Origin: Lachnospiraceae bacterium | Lineage (GTDB): Bacteria; Bacillota; Clostridia; Lachnospirales; Lachnospiraceae | Assembly (NCBI GenBank): GCA_030524705.1 | Contig: JAUNGD010000003.1 | Location: 52,127 to 116,126, forward strand | DNA: 64,000 nucleotides | Direction of reading: 5' to 3' | Shown here: one piece after another, positions 26,792-35,822 of the stretch | Position numbering within the stretch: position 1 is the first letter of the stretch | How the letters are laid out: every line of letters starts with the position of its first letter | Program-made: the position numbers and the translations under genes | Notes under the pieces: generated by a model | What the model saw: only the letters and a program-made list of their open reading frames with translations | Told to the model about the DNA's origin: nothing | Databases searched by the model: none

Positions 26792-27208
26792 TTACAGCTT
26801 CACAACCTTCACCGGCACGCTCGTATCACTTGCGCCGATCTCGACACTCAGCACCAGCTTGCCTCCCATATTCGTCTTCATCGTGCCGATATTTGTATCA
26901 TCAATATAAATCTTATACTCAGCGTCCTCCTCCAGACCAAGGATAATCTGTGCGTCCTTCACGCCCTCTACTGAAAAGGATATGCCGTTCTCTGTGGCAT
27001 AGAAATCATATACCGCCGTTCCCGGAACGGACTCATAAACAAACATCCCGTTCTTCTCAAGCTTCGTAATATCTGCATATGTTTTTACTTTGTATAAATC
27101 GCCGTCATGCTCATAATCAGAGCGTTTTGCTTTCTGCTCCAGCCCATAATCCCCAAAACTCAATGTTCCATTTGCCTCTGTGCGTATAAGCTCTTTAATT
27201 CCTGACAT
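26792..27208 (-). CDS. Hypothetical protein, endosialidase-like annotation in relatives
   Basis: The 138-residue soluble protein begins MSGIKELIRTEANGTLSFGDYG and ends TSVPVKVVKL; it seems all-beta. I recall similar clostridial proteins being labelled endosialidase-like, but no catalytic motif is visible. Start at ATG 27208 because AGGAGGG lies 8 nt upstream; the ATG two codons earlier is too close. It is the first gene of a pair with radA. Confidence 0.75.
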   Translation of the reverse strand: MSGIKELIRTEANGTLSFGDYGLEQKAKRSDYEHDGDLYKVKTYADITKLEKNGMFVYESVPGTAVYDFYATENGISFSVEGVKDAQIILGLEEDAEYKIYIDDTNIGTMKTNMGGKLVLSVEIGASDTSVPVKVVKL

Positions 27209-27353
27209 TTTCATGCCCTCCTGATTTTGTCTTTCGTCCACCGCCCCTGCAGTACAAAATTAACTTCTGTAAAATTTTTTAGCTGCGGCCTGAACGATTA
27301 TATGAGTTTATTGAAATATTATTCTATCATAAACAGTTTCTGAATTCCAGTCT

Positions 27354-29792
27354 TTAGACAGAAAATACAATCTTTCCCTTCCTGCTGGAAACAGACACCG
27401 TATCGCCGGCCTTCACATGCCCTGCAAGAATCTCCTCCGCCAGCGCATCCTCCACCTGGTTCTGTACCGCTCTGCGCAGCGGCCGGGCGCCGTATTTTGC
27501 ATCAAAGCCTGCCTTCGCAATATGCTGCTTCACCGCCGGACTGATCTTCAGCGTAATCTCCATCTGCTCCCTGCAGCGGCTGCAAAGCTCTTTCAGAAGA
27601 AGCCCTGCAATGCTGCAGATATGCTCTTCATTCAGGGAATGGAAGACGATGGTCTCGTCGATCCGGTTCAGGAATTCCGGCTTAAAGATCCGGCGTACCT
27701 CCTCCATCACGCTGCCCTTCATCGTCTCATAATTTTTCTTTTCATCACTGCCCGCGCCAAAGCCAAGGTGTTTCGGAGCTACAATGGACTGTGCCCCGGC
27801 ATTCGACGTCATAATGAGGATCGTATTCTTAAAATCAATCTTCCTTCCCTGGCCGTCCGTGATGTGTCCCTCATCCAGCACCTGAAGCAGGATATTGAAC
27901 ACATCGGGATGGGCCTTTTCTATCTCGTCAAACAACACCACGGAATACGGATTGCGCCGTACCTTCTCGCTGAGCTGGCCGCCCTCGTCATACCCCACAT
28001 ACCCCGGCGGCGAGCCGACAAGGCGGGAGACACTGTGCTTCTCCATATATTCTGACATATCCACCCGTATCATGGAATGCTCACTGCCGAAAACCACATC
28101 TGCCAGAGCCTTGGAAAGCTCCGTCTTCCCAACTCCCGTAGGACCGAGAAACAAAAAGGACCCAATGGGACGGTTCGGGCTTTTCAGCCCTGCCCGGCTT
28201 CTTCGGATAGCTCTGGCAACTGCCTGCACTGCTTCCTCCTGACCGATCACCCGCTGATGAAGAAGCCTGTCCAGGTTCAAAAGCTTTTTTCCTTCCTGTT
28301 CCGCAAGCTTCTGCACCGGTATCTTGGTCCACATGGAGACGATTTCCCCGACATCCTCAGCCGTCACAGAATAAGATCTGCCCTGATATTTTGAATGAAT
28401 TCGCTTTTTCTGCCGCTCTATCTTTACTTCAAGCTCCTTTTTTTCCTGATTGTATTTCTTTGCATCCTCTAACCGCCCTTCCTTCAGAGCATTTTCCCGC
28501 TCAGCCAGCAGACGCTCATGCTGCTCCTGAAGTTCTTCCTTCTGCTGCGACGCCTGATAATACCCAAGCTGTCTTCTGGCCGCCGCTTCGTCAATCAGGT
28601 CAATTGCCTTATCTGGAAGAAAGCGGTCATTAATGTATCGCTTGGAAAGCTTTACCGCAGCCTCCAGCGCTTCATCTGTAATACGTACGCCATGATGCTT
28701 CTCGTACGCCGGACGCAGCCCCTGCAGAATCTTCAATGTGTCCTCCTCCGAAGGTTCCTCAACATGCACCGGCTGGAAACGACGCTCCAGCGCCGGATCC
28801 TTTTCGATATATTTGCGGTACTCCTCTAACGTAGTAGCTCCGATCAGCTGAATCTCTCCCCTGGCCAGCGAAGGCTTCAGGATATTCGATGCATCAATGG
28901 CGCCCTCCGCGCCTCCTGCGCCGATAATCGTATGAAGCTCGTCCACAAACAGCAGCACATCGCCGCTTGCTGTCACTTCAGCGATAATTTTCTTGATCCG
29001 CTCTTCAAACTCGCCCCGGTATTTTGATCCGGCAACCATGCCTGCCATATCCAATGTCACCACGCGCTTGCCCCGCATCGGCTCAGGCACCTGATCGTTC
29101 ACTACGCGCTGCGCCAGCCCCTCTACAATCGCAGTCTTTCCGACTCCCGGCTCTCCGATCAGACATGGATTGTTCTTTGTCCTCCTGCTGAGAATCTGAA
29201 TAATCCGCTCCGTTTCTGCCTCTCTGCCTACTGTAACATCCAACTTATGATTTTCTGCCAGCTCTGTGAGATCCCGACTGTATTGATTCAATACCGGCGT
29301 GCTGATATCACTCTCTGATCTGGACTGCTTCATCAACTGCCTGTATCTGTCCTCCTGAAGTCCCATGGCAGACGCCAGGTCAGCATACAGCTTTTGCAGA
29401 TTGACCCCCAGTGTATGGAGCAGCCTTGCCGCCACACACTCAACGTCCCGTAAAATAGAAAGAAGTATATGCTCTGTACCGATCTTTTCATATCCCAGGG
29501 CCTGTGCCGTCTGCACGCTGTCCTCCAGAATCCCCCGGGCCCGCGGCGTCCAGCTGTCCTGACCAGCTACGGCCATATCGCTTTGCGGCGCGATCAGCTG
29601 GTCTATCAGAGACTTCAGCTTTTCTTCCTCTACATGATGCGCCCTGAGTATGACGCCCGCCGTCCCCTTTTGTTCCTGTACAAGACCGACCAGCAGATGT
29701 TCAGAACCTGTATAACTGTGACCGCAGGCTTTTGCTGCTTTTATCGCCAGTCTCTGTACTAATTCGGCACTCTCTGTATAGTTATCCTGCAT
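27354..29792 (-). CDS. clpC: ATP-dependent Clp protease ATPase subunit ClpC
   Basis: The 812-residue Hsp100 unfoldase feeds substrates to ClpP. It has two N-terminal Clp repeats (residues 1-150), a first AAA+ domain with GEPGVGKTA, a middle coiled-coil region with a UVR-like segment ([17 protein letters not shown]), and a second AAA+ domain with GPTGVGKTE and the ClpP-contact region after it. It overlaps the end of a GntR-family gene by 34 bp, so the regulator and clpC form one unit, unlike the ctsR-mcsA-mcsB-clpC operon of bacilli. Confidence 0.96.
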   Translation of the reverse strand: MQDNYTESAELVQRLAIKAAKACGHSYTGSEHLLVGLVQEQKGTAGVILRAHHVEEEKLKSLIDQLIAPQSDMAVAGQDSWTPRARGILEDSVQTAQALGYEKIGTEHILLSILRDVECVAARLLHTLGVNLQKLYADLASAMGLQEDRYRQLMKQSRSESDISTPVLNQYSRDLTELAENHKLDVTVGREAETERIIQILSRRTKNNPCLIGEPGVGKTAIVEGLAQRVVNDQVPEPMRGKRVVTLDMAGMVAGSKYRGEFEERIKKIIAEVTASGDVLLFVDELHTIIGAGGAEGAIDASNILKPSLARGEIQLIGATTLEEYRKYIEKDPALERRFQPVHVEEPSEEDTLKILQGLRPAYEKHHGVRITDEALEAAVKLSKRYINDRFLPDKAIDLIDEAAARRQLGYYQASQQKEELQEQHERLLAERENALKEGRLEDAKKYNQEKKELEVKIERQKKRIHSKYQGRSYSVTAEDVGEIVSMWTKIPVQKLAEQEGKKLLNLDRLLHQRVIGQEEAVQAVARAIRRSRAGLKSPNRPIGSFLFLGPTGVGKTELSKALADVVFGSEHSMIRVDMSEYMEKHSVSRLVGSPPGYVGYDEGGQLSEKVRRNPYSVVLFDEIEKAHPDVFNILLQVLDEGHITDGQGRKIDFKNTILIMTSNAGAQSIVAPKHLGFGAGSDEKKNYETMKGSVMEEVRRIFKPEFLNRIDETIVFHSLNEEHICSIAGLLLKELCSRCREQMEITLKISPAVKQHIAKAGFDAKYGARPLRRAVQNQVEDALAEEILAGHVKAGDTVSVSSRKGKIVFSV

Positions 29793-30175
29793 GAATCATC
29801 CTCCTGTTTTCCGTATTCGTCATATATTTCATCTACTATCTCATGTACCTCCATCCGGGAAATATTCTTGCATATCCCCTTCGCCAGCACTACCCGGAGC
29901 TGTCGCCGCATCTCAGCCACGGCCTGCAGCTTGTTCGCATCCAGGGCGACTACAGCGCCCCTCCTGCGGTCGATGGTCACAAAGCCTTCCTGCCGCAAAA
30001 CGGAGTATGCTTTATTCACTGTATGCATGTTGATCCCGATATCTCCCGCCAGCTGTCTGACAGAAGGCAGAGCGTCTCCCTCCTGCAGTACCGAAGTAGC
30101 TATACCCATAATAATCTGATTGCGCAGCTGCATATATATGGCTTCATCACTTTGAAAATCTATCTCTATCAACAT
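29759..30175 (-). CDS. GntR-family transcriptional regulator (YtrA-like)
   Basis: The 138-residue protein has the GntR winged helix at the N-terminus ([31 protein letters not shown]) and only a short C-terminal tail, as in the YtrA subfamily. AAAGGAGG lies 9 nt before the ATG. The gene overlaps clpC by 34 bp in another frame. An imperfect palindrome over its own -10 suggests autorepression and thus control of clpC. The effector is unknown. Confidence 0.88.
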   Translation of the reverse strand: MLIEIDFQSDEAIYMQLRNQIIMGIATSVLQEGDALPSVRQLAGDIGINMHTVNKAYSVLRQEGFVTIDRRRGAVVALDANKLQAVAEMRRQLRVVLAKGICKNISRMEVHEIVDEIYDEYGKQEDDSCRITIQRVPN

Positions 30176-30191
30176 TTGTTGTTTCCTCCTT

Positions 30192-30212
30192 TGTGATACA
30201 CATCATATAACA
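30192..30212. promoter_or_regulatory. Probable operator of the GntR regulator
   Basis: An imperfect palindrome TGTNATA-N7-TATNACA overlaps the -10 element of the gntR-clpC promoter. Size and AT-rich half-sites suit a YtrA-type GntR dimer. Confidence 0.5.
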
Positions 30213-30231
30213 AATGCAGCTGTTCTGTCAA
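30202..30231 (-). promoter_or_regulatory. Promoter of gntR-clpC
   Basis: TTGACA (30231-30226) and TATGAT (30207-30202) with an 18-nt spacer; a TATATG at 16 nt is an overlapping alternative. Confidence 0.75.
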
Positions 30232-30246
30232 CCGGATAACATGAAA

Positions 30247-30286
30247 CCGCCCGCAGCATCTGGCTTTCGCGCTGACACCCGGGCGG
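30247..30286 (-). terminator. Terminator after the cadherin-like gene
   Basis: CCGCCCG/CGGGCGG closes a hairpin with an inner CAGC/GCTG, followed on the minus strand by TTT, between the stop at 30308 and the gntR promoter. Confidence 0.6.
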
Positions 30287-30307
30287 ATTTCTCACAAATG
30301 TATTTCT

Positions 30308-31366
30308 TTACAAATCAATCATGGTAACTTCAACATCTTTATCGCTTTTCTTCTCCTGTACCGGCGGCTGATACGTATAGTCCTGCTGTACCTTCTGATA
30401 CTCCGGCATCTTCTTTGGCTTCTTCTTCGCCTTTGAAGGCTTCGGAACAGTTGCCGGGTCATCCTTCATAACTGCCGGCTCCGGCTTTTCCTTTTTCCGT
30501 TCTGTCATCTCCTGCTGATACTCCGGTACCTGTGGCTGGTCATTCTGCATCACCGGTTCGTCCTGCATATACGCCTGCTGAGATACTGCTTCGTCTTCAA
30601 AATAAGCCTGCTGCCCCGGATCCCGATCATAATAAGGCTGTTCCGCATAATCCTGTTCCTGAGGATAGGCCGGCGTCTGTCCCTGGGGATAGCCGTACCC
30701 ACGATATTCGTTCAGCTCTGCCTTTAAGTCTTTTTTCTTTAAGATCAGATTGATCACCACAAAAAGAAGAACCACACAGAAAGCAATCATTCCGTAAAGA
30801 ATTTTCATCAGTATGCTGGCTCTGTCACGGTAGCTGCTGGTCTCTGTCTTCAGTGCATTGATCGTATTTTCCGCCTCTTCCAGAGCCGTCCTGTCCACCT
30901 TTACGTAACGTGGATCCTCCGTTTCCGGCTCTGTCTCCGTCTGCTTCTCCGTTTCTGTCTGCTTTTCCGTCTCCGCCGGAGCCGCCTCTGCGCCGGAAGC
31001 AGCCCCGGATGTTTTGACATGAAGATAGTACGGATACTGTTCGCCGCTCTCAGCTGAGACAGTGATCGTCACCGTCGCTTCACCATTCACCAGCTCTGTC
31101 CCTGTAATGTCCACGATCCAGGCGTTTTCATTCGATGGAACAGGGTCGAGTTCGAGCTTTTCCGTACCTGCCGGTACTGTTACATCATATTCGGTCTTAC
31201 CATACTGAAATTCCGGCGACACCTCGGCTCCTTCCGTCAGGATACCAAGAGATGCCAGAGAGTTGTCATTTGATGCACCCTCGGCCAGAGCCGTCATGCA
31301 CAAACCCCATGTCAGTGTAATTACCAGCAAAAGCGCTGCTTTCCATCTGTACGCTTTCTTATTCAT
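30308..31366 (-). CDS. Membrane-anchored protein with a cadherin-like beta-sandwich domain
   Basis: The 352-residue protein has a signal peptide (ALLLVITLTWGLCMTALA), an extracellular cadherin-like beta-sandwich domain (LASLGILTEGAEVSPEF to YYLHV), a Thr/Glu-rich repeat (TETEKQ), a helical stretch, one membrane helix (IAFCVVLLFVVINLIL), and a cytoplasmic tail rich in Gln, Tyr, Pro and Lys. This points to a surface or envelope role that is not further defined. ATG 31366 is chosen for AAGGAG 6 nt upstream; the frame runs back into purD. Confidence 0.8.
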   Translation of the reverse strand: MNKKAYRWKAALLLVITLTWGLCMTALAEGASNDNSLASLGILTEGAEVSPEFQYGKTEYDVTVPAGTEKLELDPVPSNENAWIVDITGTELVNGEATVTITVSAESGEQYPYYLHVKTSGAASGAEAAPAETEKQTETEKQTETEPETEDPRYVKVDRTALEEAENTINALKTETSSYRDRASILMKILYGMIAFCVVLLFVVINLILKKKDLKAELNEYRGYGYPQGQTPAYPQEQDYAEQPYYDRDPGQQAYFEDEAVSQQAYMQDEPVMQNDQPQVPEYQQEMTERKKEKPEPAVMKDDPATVPKPSKAKKKPKKMPEYQKVQQDYTYQPPVQEKKSDKDVEVTMIDL

Positions 31367-31394
31367 CATACTCTCCTTTTCGCTTCGGCCGGCG

Positions 31395-32666
31395 CTACGC
31401 CTCGTCGATTGCTTTTCCAATATCATTTCTGTAATACTTGTTTTCAAAGTTCACCCACTTGACGGCCTCATACGCATTTTTCCGGGCATCCTTCAGATCC
31501 GTTCCCGTCGCTGTCACTCCAAGTACACGGCCTCCGTTCGTCACAATGCCGTTCTCCCCCTTAGCGGTTCCGGCATGAAACACGTAGTAGCCGTCCTTTT
31601 CCTTGAACGCATCAAGCCCCTCGATCAGATACCCCTTCTTGTAGCTGACCGGGTATCCGTTTGAAGCCAGCACGACACATACCGCAGCATTGTCCTCAAA
31701 CTCAAGGTCGATCTGATCCAGCGTACCGTCGATACATGCCTCAAATACATCCACAATATCTGTCTTCATCCGGGGCAGCACCACCTGAGCCTCCGGATCG
31801 CCGAACCTGGCATTGTATTCCAGCACCTTCGGCCCCTCCGGCGTCAGCATCAGGCCGAAGAAAATGATTCCCTTAAAAGGTCTTCCCTCCGCCGCCATGG
31901 CGTCTACCGTGGGCTGATAAATATATTTTCTGCAGAACACGTCTACTTCTTCCGTATAGAACGGGCTGGGGGAAAAGGTTCCCATACCGCCGGTATTCAG
32001 ACCAGTGTCTCCGTCTCCTGCTCTCTTGTGGTCCTGGGCGGAGGTCATCGGCTTGATGGTCTTGCCGTCTACATAAGAAAGCACAGATACCTCCCGGCCG
32101 GTCATGAACTCCTCGATCACCATACAGTTGCCTGCGGAGCCAAATTTTTTGTCCGTCATAATCTCCCTAACGCCGACCTTGGCCTCCTCCAGCGTATTGC
32201 AGATCAGCACGCCCTTACCCAGAGCCAGTCCGTCGGCCTTCAGCACGATGGGGAATTTTGCGGTCTCCAGATAATCGAGGGCCGCCTGTGCATCTGTAAA
32301 ATTCTCATAGGCCGCTGTCGGAATGTGATATTTTTTCATCAGATCCTTGGAAAACGCCTTGGAGCCCTCCAGGATCGCCGCGTTCTTACGCGGCCCGAAT
32401 ACCCGCAGCCCCTGGGCCTCAAAGACGTCCACAATGCCGCCCACCAGAGGATCGTCCATTCCCACCACAGTAAGATCAATCTCTTTTTCCTTTGCAAACG
32501 CGGCCAGAGCGTCAAATTCCATCGCTCCGATCTTTACGCACTCTGCATATTCCTCAATGCCTGCGTTGCCCGGAGCGCAGTAAATCTTCTCAACCTTCGG
32601 ACTCTGCGCAATCTTCCATGCGAGCGCATGCTCTCTTCCGCCGCTTCCCACAATCAATACCTTCAT
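31395..32666 (-). CDS. purD: Phosphoribosylamine-glycine ligase
   Basis: PurD makes glycinamide ribonucleotide from phosphoribosylamine, glycine and ATP. The 423-residue ATP-grasp enzyme starts MKVLIVGSGGREHALAWKI and shows HKRAGDGDTGLNTGGMG and LEYNARFGDPEAQVVLPRM, both diagnostic. It is the last gene of purE-M-N-D and its ATG directly follows the purN stop. Confidence 0.97.
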   Translation of the reverse strand: MKVLIVGSGGREHALAWKIAQSPKVEKIYCAPGNAGIEEYAECVKIGAMEFDALAAFAKEKEIDLTVVGMDDPLVGGIVDVFEAQGLRVFGPRKNAAILEGSKAFSKDLMKKYHIPTAAYENFTDAQAALDYLETAKFPIVLKADGLALGKGVLICNTLEEAKVGVREIMTDKKFGSAGNCMVIEEFMTGREVSVLSYVDGKTIKPMTSAQDHKRAGDGDTGLNTGGMGTFSPSPFYTEEVDVFCRKYIYQPTVDAMAAEGRPFKGIIFFGLMLTPEGPKVLEYNARFGDPEAQVVLPRMKTDIVDVFEACIDGTLDQIDLEFEDNAAVCVVLASNGYPVSYKKGYLIEGLDAFKEKDGYYVFHAGTAKGENGIVTNGGRVLGVTATGTDLKDARKNAYEAVKWVNFENKYYRNDIGKAIDEA

Positions 32667-33299
32667 CTATCGTTCCTCCAATATATGAACTCTTCCGTCT
32701 TCCACCGAAACGCATCCGTTGGCAATCAGGTCAATGGCCCTCGGCAAAATGATCCATTCTGCCTGCTCCATGACTCTGCGCTGCAAAACCTCCGGCGTAT
32801 CGCCTTCCTGAATCTCTACTGCCTTCTGTAAAATAATCGGGCCCGTATCCGTGCCGCCGTCCACAAAATGCACGGTGGCCCCCGTCACCTTCACGCCCCG
32901 GGAAAGGGCCGCTTCATGTACGCCCAGACCGTAGTAGCCCGTACCGCAGAAGGCCGGGATCAGGGCCGGGTGAATATTTATGATGCGGTTCGGAAATGCA
33001 TCCACCACAACCTGGGGAATCACGACGAGACAGCCCGCCAGAACGACAAGATCCGCCTCTGACTCCTGCAGCGCTTCCAGCAGGGCAAGGTTGAACTGCT
33101 CCGGGTCCGGGTAGTCCTTCCTGGTAATACACTGAGACGGAATCCCGGCCTTCGCCGCCCGCTCCAGGGCATACGCCCTTCTGCTGTTGCTGATAACCTT
33201 TACCACCTTTGCATTGCGGATATTTCCTGATTGAATCGCATCCAGAATTGCCTGCAGATTCGTTCCGCCTCCAGAAACCATTACTGTCAGTCTCAGCAT
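32667..33299 (-). CDS. purN: Phosphoribosylglycinamide formyltransferase
   Basis: PurN transfers a formyl group from 10-formyl-THF to glycinamide ribonucleotide. The 210-residue protein has the ribonucleotide loop [25 protein letters not shown] with the catalytic Asn-His, and [13 protein letters not shown] with the catalytic Asp. It overlaps the purM stop by 7 bp and adjoins purD, so purM-purN-purD are tightly coupled. Confidence 0.97.
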   Translation of the reverse strand: MLRLTVMVSGGGTNLQAILDAIQSGNIRNAKVVKVISNSRRAYALERAAKAGIPSQCITRKDYPDPEQFNLALLEALQESEADLVVLAGCLVVIPQVVVDAFPNRIINIHPALIPAFCGTGYYGLGVHEAALSRGVKVTGATVHFVDGGTDTGPIILQKAVEIQEGDTPEVLQRRVMEQAEWIILPRAIDLIANGCVSVEDGRVHILEER

Positions 33300-34318
33300 A
33301 AGGTAACTCCTTTGTCTCCTGCCTCAATACCGCCGATCTCGTATACCGTCTCTCCTGCCGCCTCAATAGCAGCCTTTGCCGCTGCCACATCCTCCGGGGC
33401 AACCGCCACTACCATACCGATGCCCATATTGTAGGTATTGTACATCATCTCTTCTGCAATGTCTCCGCGCTCTGCCAGCATACGGAAGATTGCCGGTACC
33501 TGATAGCTGTCCTTTTTGATGACCGCCCGTACGCCGTCCTTCAGCATCCGGGGAACATTCTCATAAAATCCGCCGCCGGTAATATGGCTGCAGGCCTTGA
33601 TACGCACTCCGGCCTCCCGGATGCTCCGCAGGGCCTTTACGTAAATTTTGGTGGGAGCCAGCAGCGCCTCGCCAAGGGTCGTGCCCAGCTCTTCATAATA
33701 CGTATCCAGCGCTTCCTTTTCCATCGGAAATACTTTTCTGACAAGAGAAAATCCGTTGCTGTGTACGCCGGAAGACGCAATGCCCAGCAAAACGTCGCCT
33801 GCTTCCAGATCCTTGCCTGTGATCAGGTCCTTCTCATCTACAATACCGACTGCAAAACCGGCCAGATCGTACTCGTCTTCAGGATAAAAGCCCGGCATCT
33901 CTGCCGTCTCGCCGCCGATCAAAGCTGCGTCAGACTGCGCGCACCCTTCTGCAACCCCGCTGACAATATCAGCAATCTTCTCCGGGTAATTCTTTCCGCA
34001 GGCAATATAGTCCAGGAAAAACAGCGGTTCGCCGCCTGCACATGCAATATCGTTGACGCACATAGCTACACAGTCAATGCCCACCGTATTGTGCTTGTCC
34101 AGAATAAAAGCAAGCTTCAGCTTTGTACCCACACCGTCCGTACCTGATACGAGAGTCGGCTTTTCCATAGTTTTGAACCTTTCCATGGAAAAAGCCCCGG
34201 AAAATCCGCCGATATTCGTCAGCACCTCCGGTCTCATGGTCTTCTTGATGTGCTCCTTCATCAGTTCCACAGACCTGTAACCCGCTTCAATGTCTACTCC
34301 AGCTTTCTTGTAATCCAT
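33293..34318 (-). CDS. purM: Phosphoribosylformylglycinamidine cyclo-ligase
   Basis: PurM closes the imidazole ring to give aminoimidazole ribonucleotide. The 341-residue enzyme starts [20 protein letters not shown] and shows [24 protein letters not shown] and the late [17 protein letters not shown] precedes the ATG. A 196-bp hairpin-rich spacer separates it from purE. Confidence 0.97.
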   Translation of the reverse strand: MDYKKAGVDIEAGYRSVELMKEHIKKTMRPEVLTNIGGFSGAFSMERFKTMEKPTLVSGTDGVGTKLKLAFILDKHNTVGIDCVAMCVNDIACAGGEPLFFLDYIACGKNYPEKIADIVSGVAEGCAQSDAALIGGETAEMPGFYPEDEYDLAGFAVGIVDEKDLITGKDLEAGDVLLGIASSGVHSNGFSLVRKVFPMEKEALDTYYEELGTTLGEALLAPTKIYVKALRSIREAGVRIKACSHITGGGFYENVPRMLKDGVRAVIKKDSYQVPAIFRMLAERGDIAEEMMYNTYNMGIGMVVAVAPEDVAAAKAAIEAAGETVYEIGGIEAGDKGVTLC

Positions 34319-34369
34319 GATTTCCTCCCTGTGCGTTTATGATTTTTATTTAAAATCCTTTTCATTCTG

Positions 34370-34524
34370 CAGTCGTTCCTGACTGAGCGTCTGCCGCAGA
34401 TTTATTCCCGCGAGCAACGAGCCAAGTAGCCATGCCTGCATGGATATTTGGCGACTGCCGCGAGGATCAAATACCCCGCTGCTCTACAACACTGCAAGCT
34501 TGGTCCCCCGTTGCTTACAGCGGG
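34370..34524. repeat. Two-hairpin intergenic element between purE and purM
   Basis: On the minus strand ACCCCGCTG (34524-34516) pairs perfectly with CAGCGGGGT downstream, enclosing about 36 nt. Then follows a bulged hairpin around CCATGC-AG-GCATGG with outer pairs CGCGRGCA and GCCAA/TTGGC (about 34409-34467). The first arm covers the purE stop codon. The shape is that of a dispersed intergenic repeat or a structured RNA; no second copy is seen in this window. Confidence 0.55.
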
Positions 34525-35048
34525 GTCTTTGATTTCTTCTGTCCTGCCATGTATTCCTTGTAGCCGACTTCCTTCAGCTTCGCATCCTTAGCCTCCACCT
34601 GCCCCTTCAGCTCGCCCGCATAATCCTTGACCTTCTGAAGCAGCTCCGGGTCTGAGGTAGCCAGAATCTTTGCAGCGAGGATCGCTGCGTTTGCTCCGCC
34701 GTTGATGGCAACGGTAGCCACCGGAATGCCGCTGGGCATCTGAACGATGGAATACAGGGAATCTCTTCCCCCAAGAGATGTGGTGTGCATCGGAATACCG
34801 ATCACCGGCATCGGGAAAATCGCCGCGCACATACCCGGCAGATGCGCCGCCATACCTGCACCGGCAATAATTACCTTAAAGCCCTTCTCCTCTGCTGTCT
34901 TTGCATATTCAAAAAATACATCCGGCTCTCTGTGAGCAGAGATGATGGTCATCTCATAATCAATGCCGAATTTTTCCAACATATCTGCTGCCTTGCTCAT
35001 CACGGGCATATCCGAATCGCTGCCCATAACAATACCTACCCTTGCCAT
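34515..35048 (-). CDS. purE: N5-carboxyaminoimidazole ribonucleotide mutase
   Basis: PurE moves the carboxyl group of N5-CAIR to C4. The 177-residue protein has VGIVMGSDSDMPVMSKA, ISAHREPD with the active-site His, GAGMAAHLPGM and the MPSGIPVATVAI stretch. Start at ATG 35048 with AAGGAG 8-9 nt upstream; the frame extends 9 codons further without a site. Its last codons form part of the intergenic hairpin element. Confidence 0.96.
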   Translation of the reverse strand: MARVGIVMGSDSDMPVMSKAADMLEKFGIDYEMTIISAHREPDVFFEYAKTAEEKGFKVIIAGAGMAAHLPGMCAAIFPMPVIGIPMHTTSLGGRDSLYSIVQMPSGIPVATVAINGGANAAILAAKILATSDPELLQKVKDYAGELKGQVEAKDAKLKEVGYKEYMAGQKKSKTPL

Positions 35049-35081
35049 AGTATCCGCTCCTTTTTCTTTTCTCATGTAATC

Positions 35082-35114
35082 CGCCCTGCGGTTTCAATGC
35101 AACCGCTCCGGGCG
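35082..35114 (-). promoter_or_regulatory. Stable hairpin in the purE leader
   Basis: On the minus strand CGCCC...GGGCG encloses GCGGTT/AACCGC with a short loop, between the predicted start site and the ribosome site. No T-run follows and it lacks the purine riboswitch core. Confidence 0.5.
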
Positions 35115-35138
35115 TTCCGCATAAAAGCACTGCTTTTA

Positions 35139-35167
35139 AATTCTAACCACTTCACAGGGTATTGTCA
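35139..35167 (-). promoter_or_regulatory. Promoter of purE-purM-purN-purD
   Basis: TTGACA (35167-35162), a 17-nt spacer and TAGAAT (35144-35139), about 90 nt before the purE ATG. Confidence 0.82.
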
Positions 35168-35203
35168 ATGCCGCTTTTCCTTTTTCAGAAATTTGTACAA
35201 TTC

Positions 35204-35728
35204 CTATTCTGCTTTTCCGGCGCTTGTTATTTCATTCGGCGCACCGAATCCCCCCTGCTTTTTATACTGCTCCGACCGCCACTCATACAGGAGGCGCATC
35301 GCTTCATCCATTCTCTTTTCATGGGCATAAAAGAACCATTTCCACTCCGAACCGCCGTCATCTGTTTCCGCAATAAATTTTACGCAGTTCTTTTTCAGCA
35401 GCTCCCGGATTTCTCTGCATTCCCCTTCCGTCCTTGCCCTGGTCAGCTCCTTCCAGCGGCATGCGCGCAAAAAGTAGTGACAAAGGGCAAGCAAGGCCAG
35501 ATTAAATACCGCTCCTGTCACCGCAATCCCTCGGGGCCCCATATAAGGCTCCAGAATGTGAGGGAAAATCCACATATAAAATGGAAATACCAGGCACAGG
35601 ATTCCAATATACACACAGGTACCGTATATTTTTGCCTGCCGAAGCCTTGTCCCCTTTTTCCAGAAGAGATATGCGCCCGCTGCAAACAGCACTATGCCCG
35701 CCGCCATCAGCCATATATACCCATTCAT
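35204..35728 (-). CDS. Hypothetical membrane protein
   Basis: The 174-residue protein has three hydrophobic helices in the first 95 residues (near MAAGIVLFAAGAYLFW, YIGILCLVFPFYMWIF and VTGAVFNLALLALCHYFL), then a charged cytoplasmic tail of about 80 residues. I do not recognise a family. It follows the M29 aminopeptidase gene in the same direction after 94 bp. Confidence 0.6.
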   Translation of the reverse strand: MNGYIWLMAAGIVLFAAGAYLFWKKGTRLRQAKIYGTCVYIGILCLVFPFYMWIFPHILEPYMGPRGIAVTGAVFNLALLALCHYFLRACRWKELTRARTEGECREIRELLKKNCVKFIAETDDGGSEWKWFFYAHEKRMDEAMRLLYEWRSEQYKKQGGFGAPNEITSAGKAE

Positions 35729-35822
35729 ATGAATTGCCCCCTCTCCGCGCTGCTGCTTTCTATATTGTTATCTTCCGCATTATGTTTTCTGTGCTGTTTT
35801 CCGCGCTGCCGCTTTCCCACGG

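Noticed and set aside
27297-27302. TATAAT as the promoter of the small gene before radA
   Set aside because: The -10 is perfect but no -35 lies at a suitable distance, so it was not listed as a feature.
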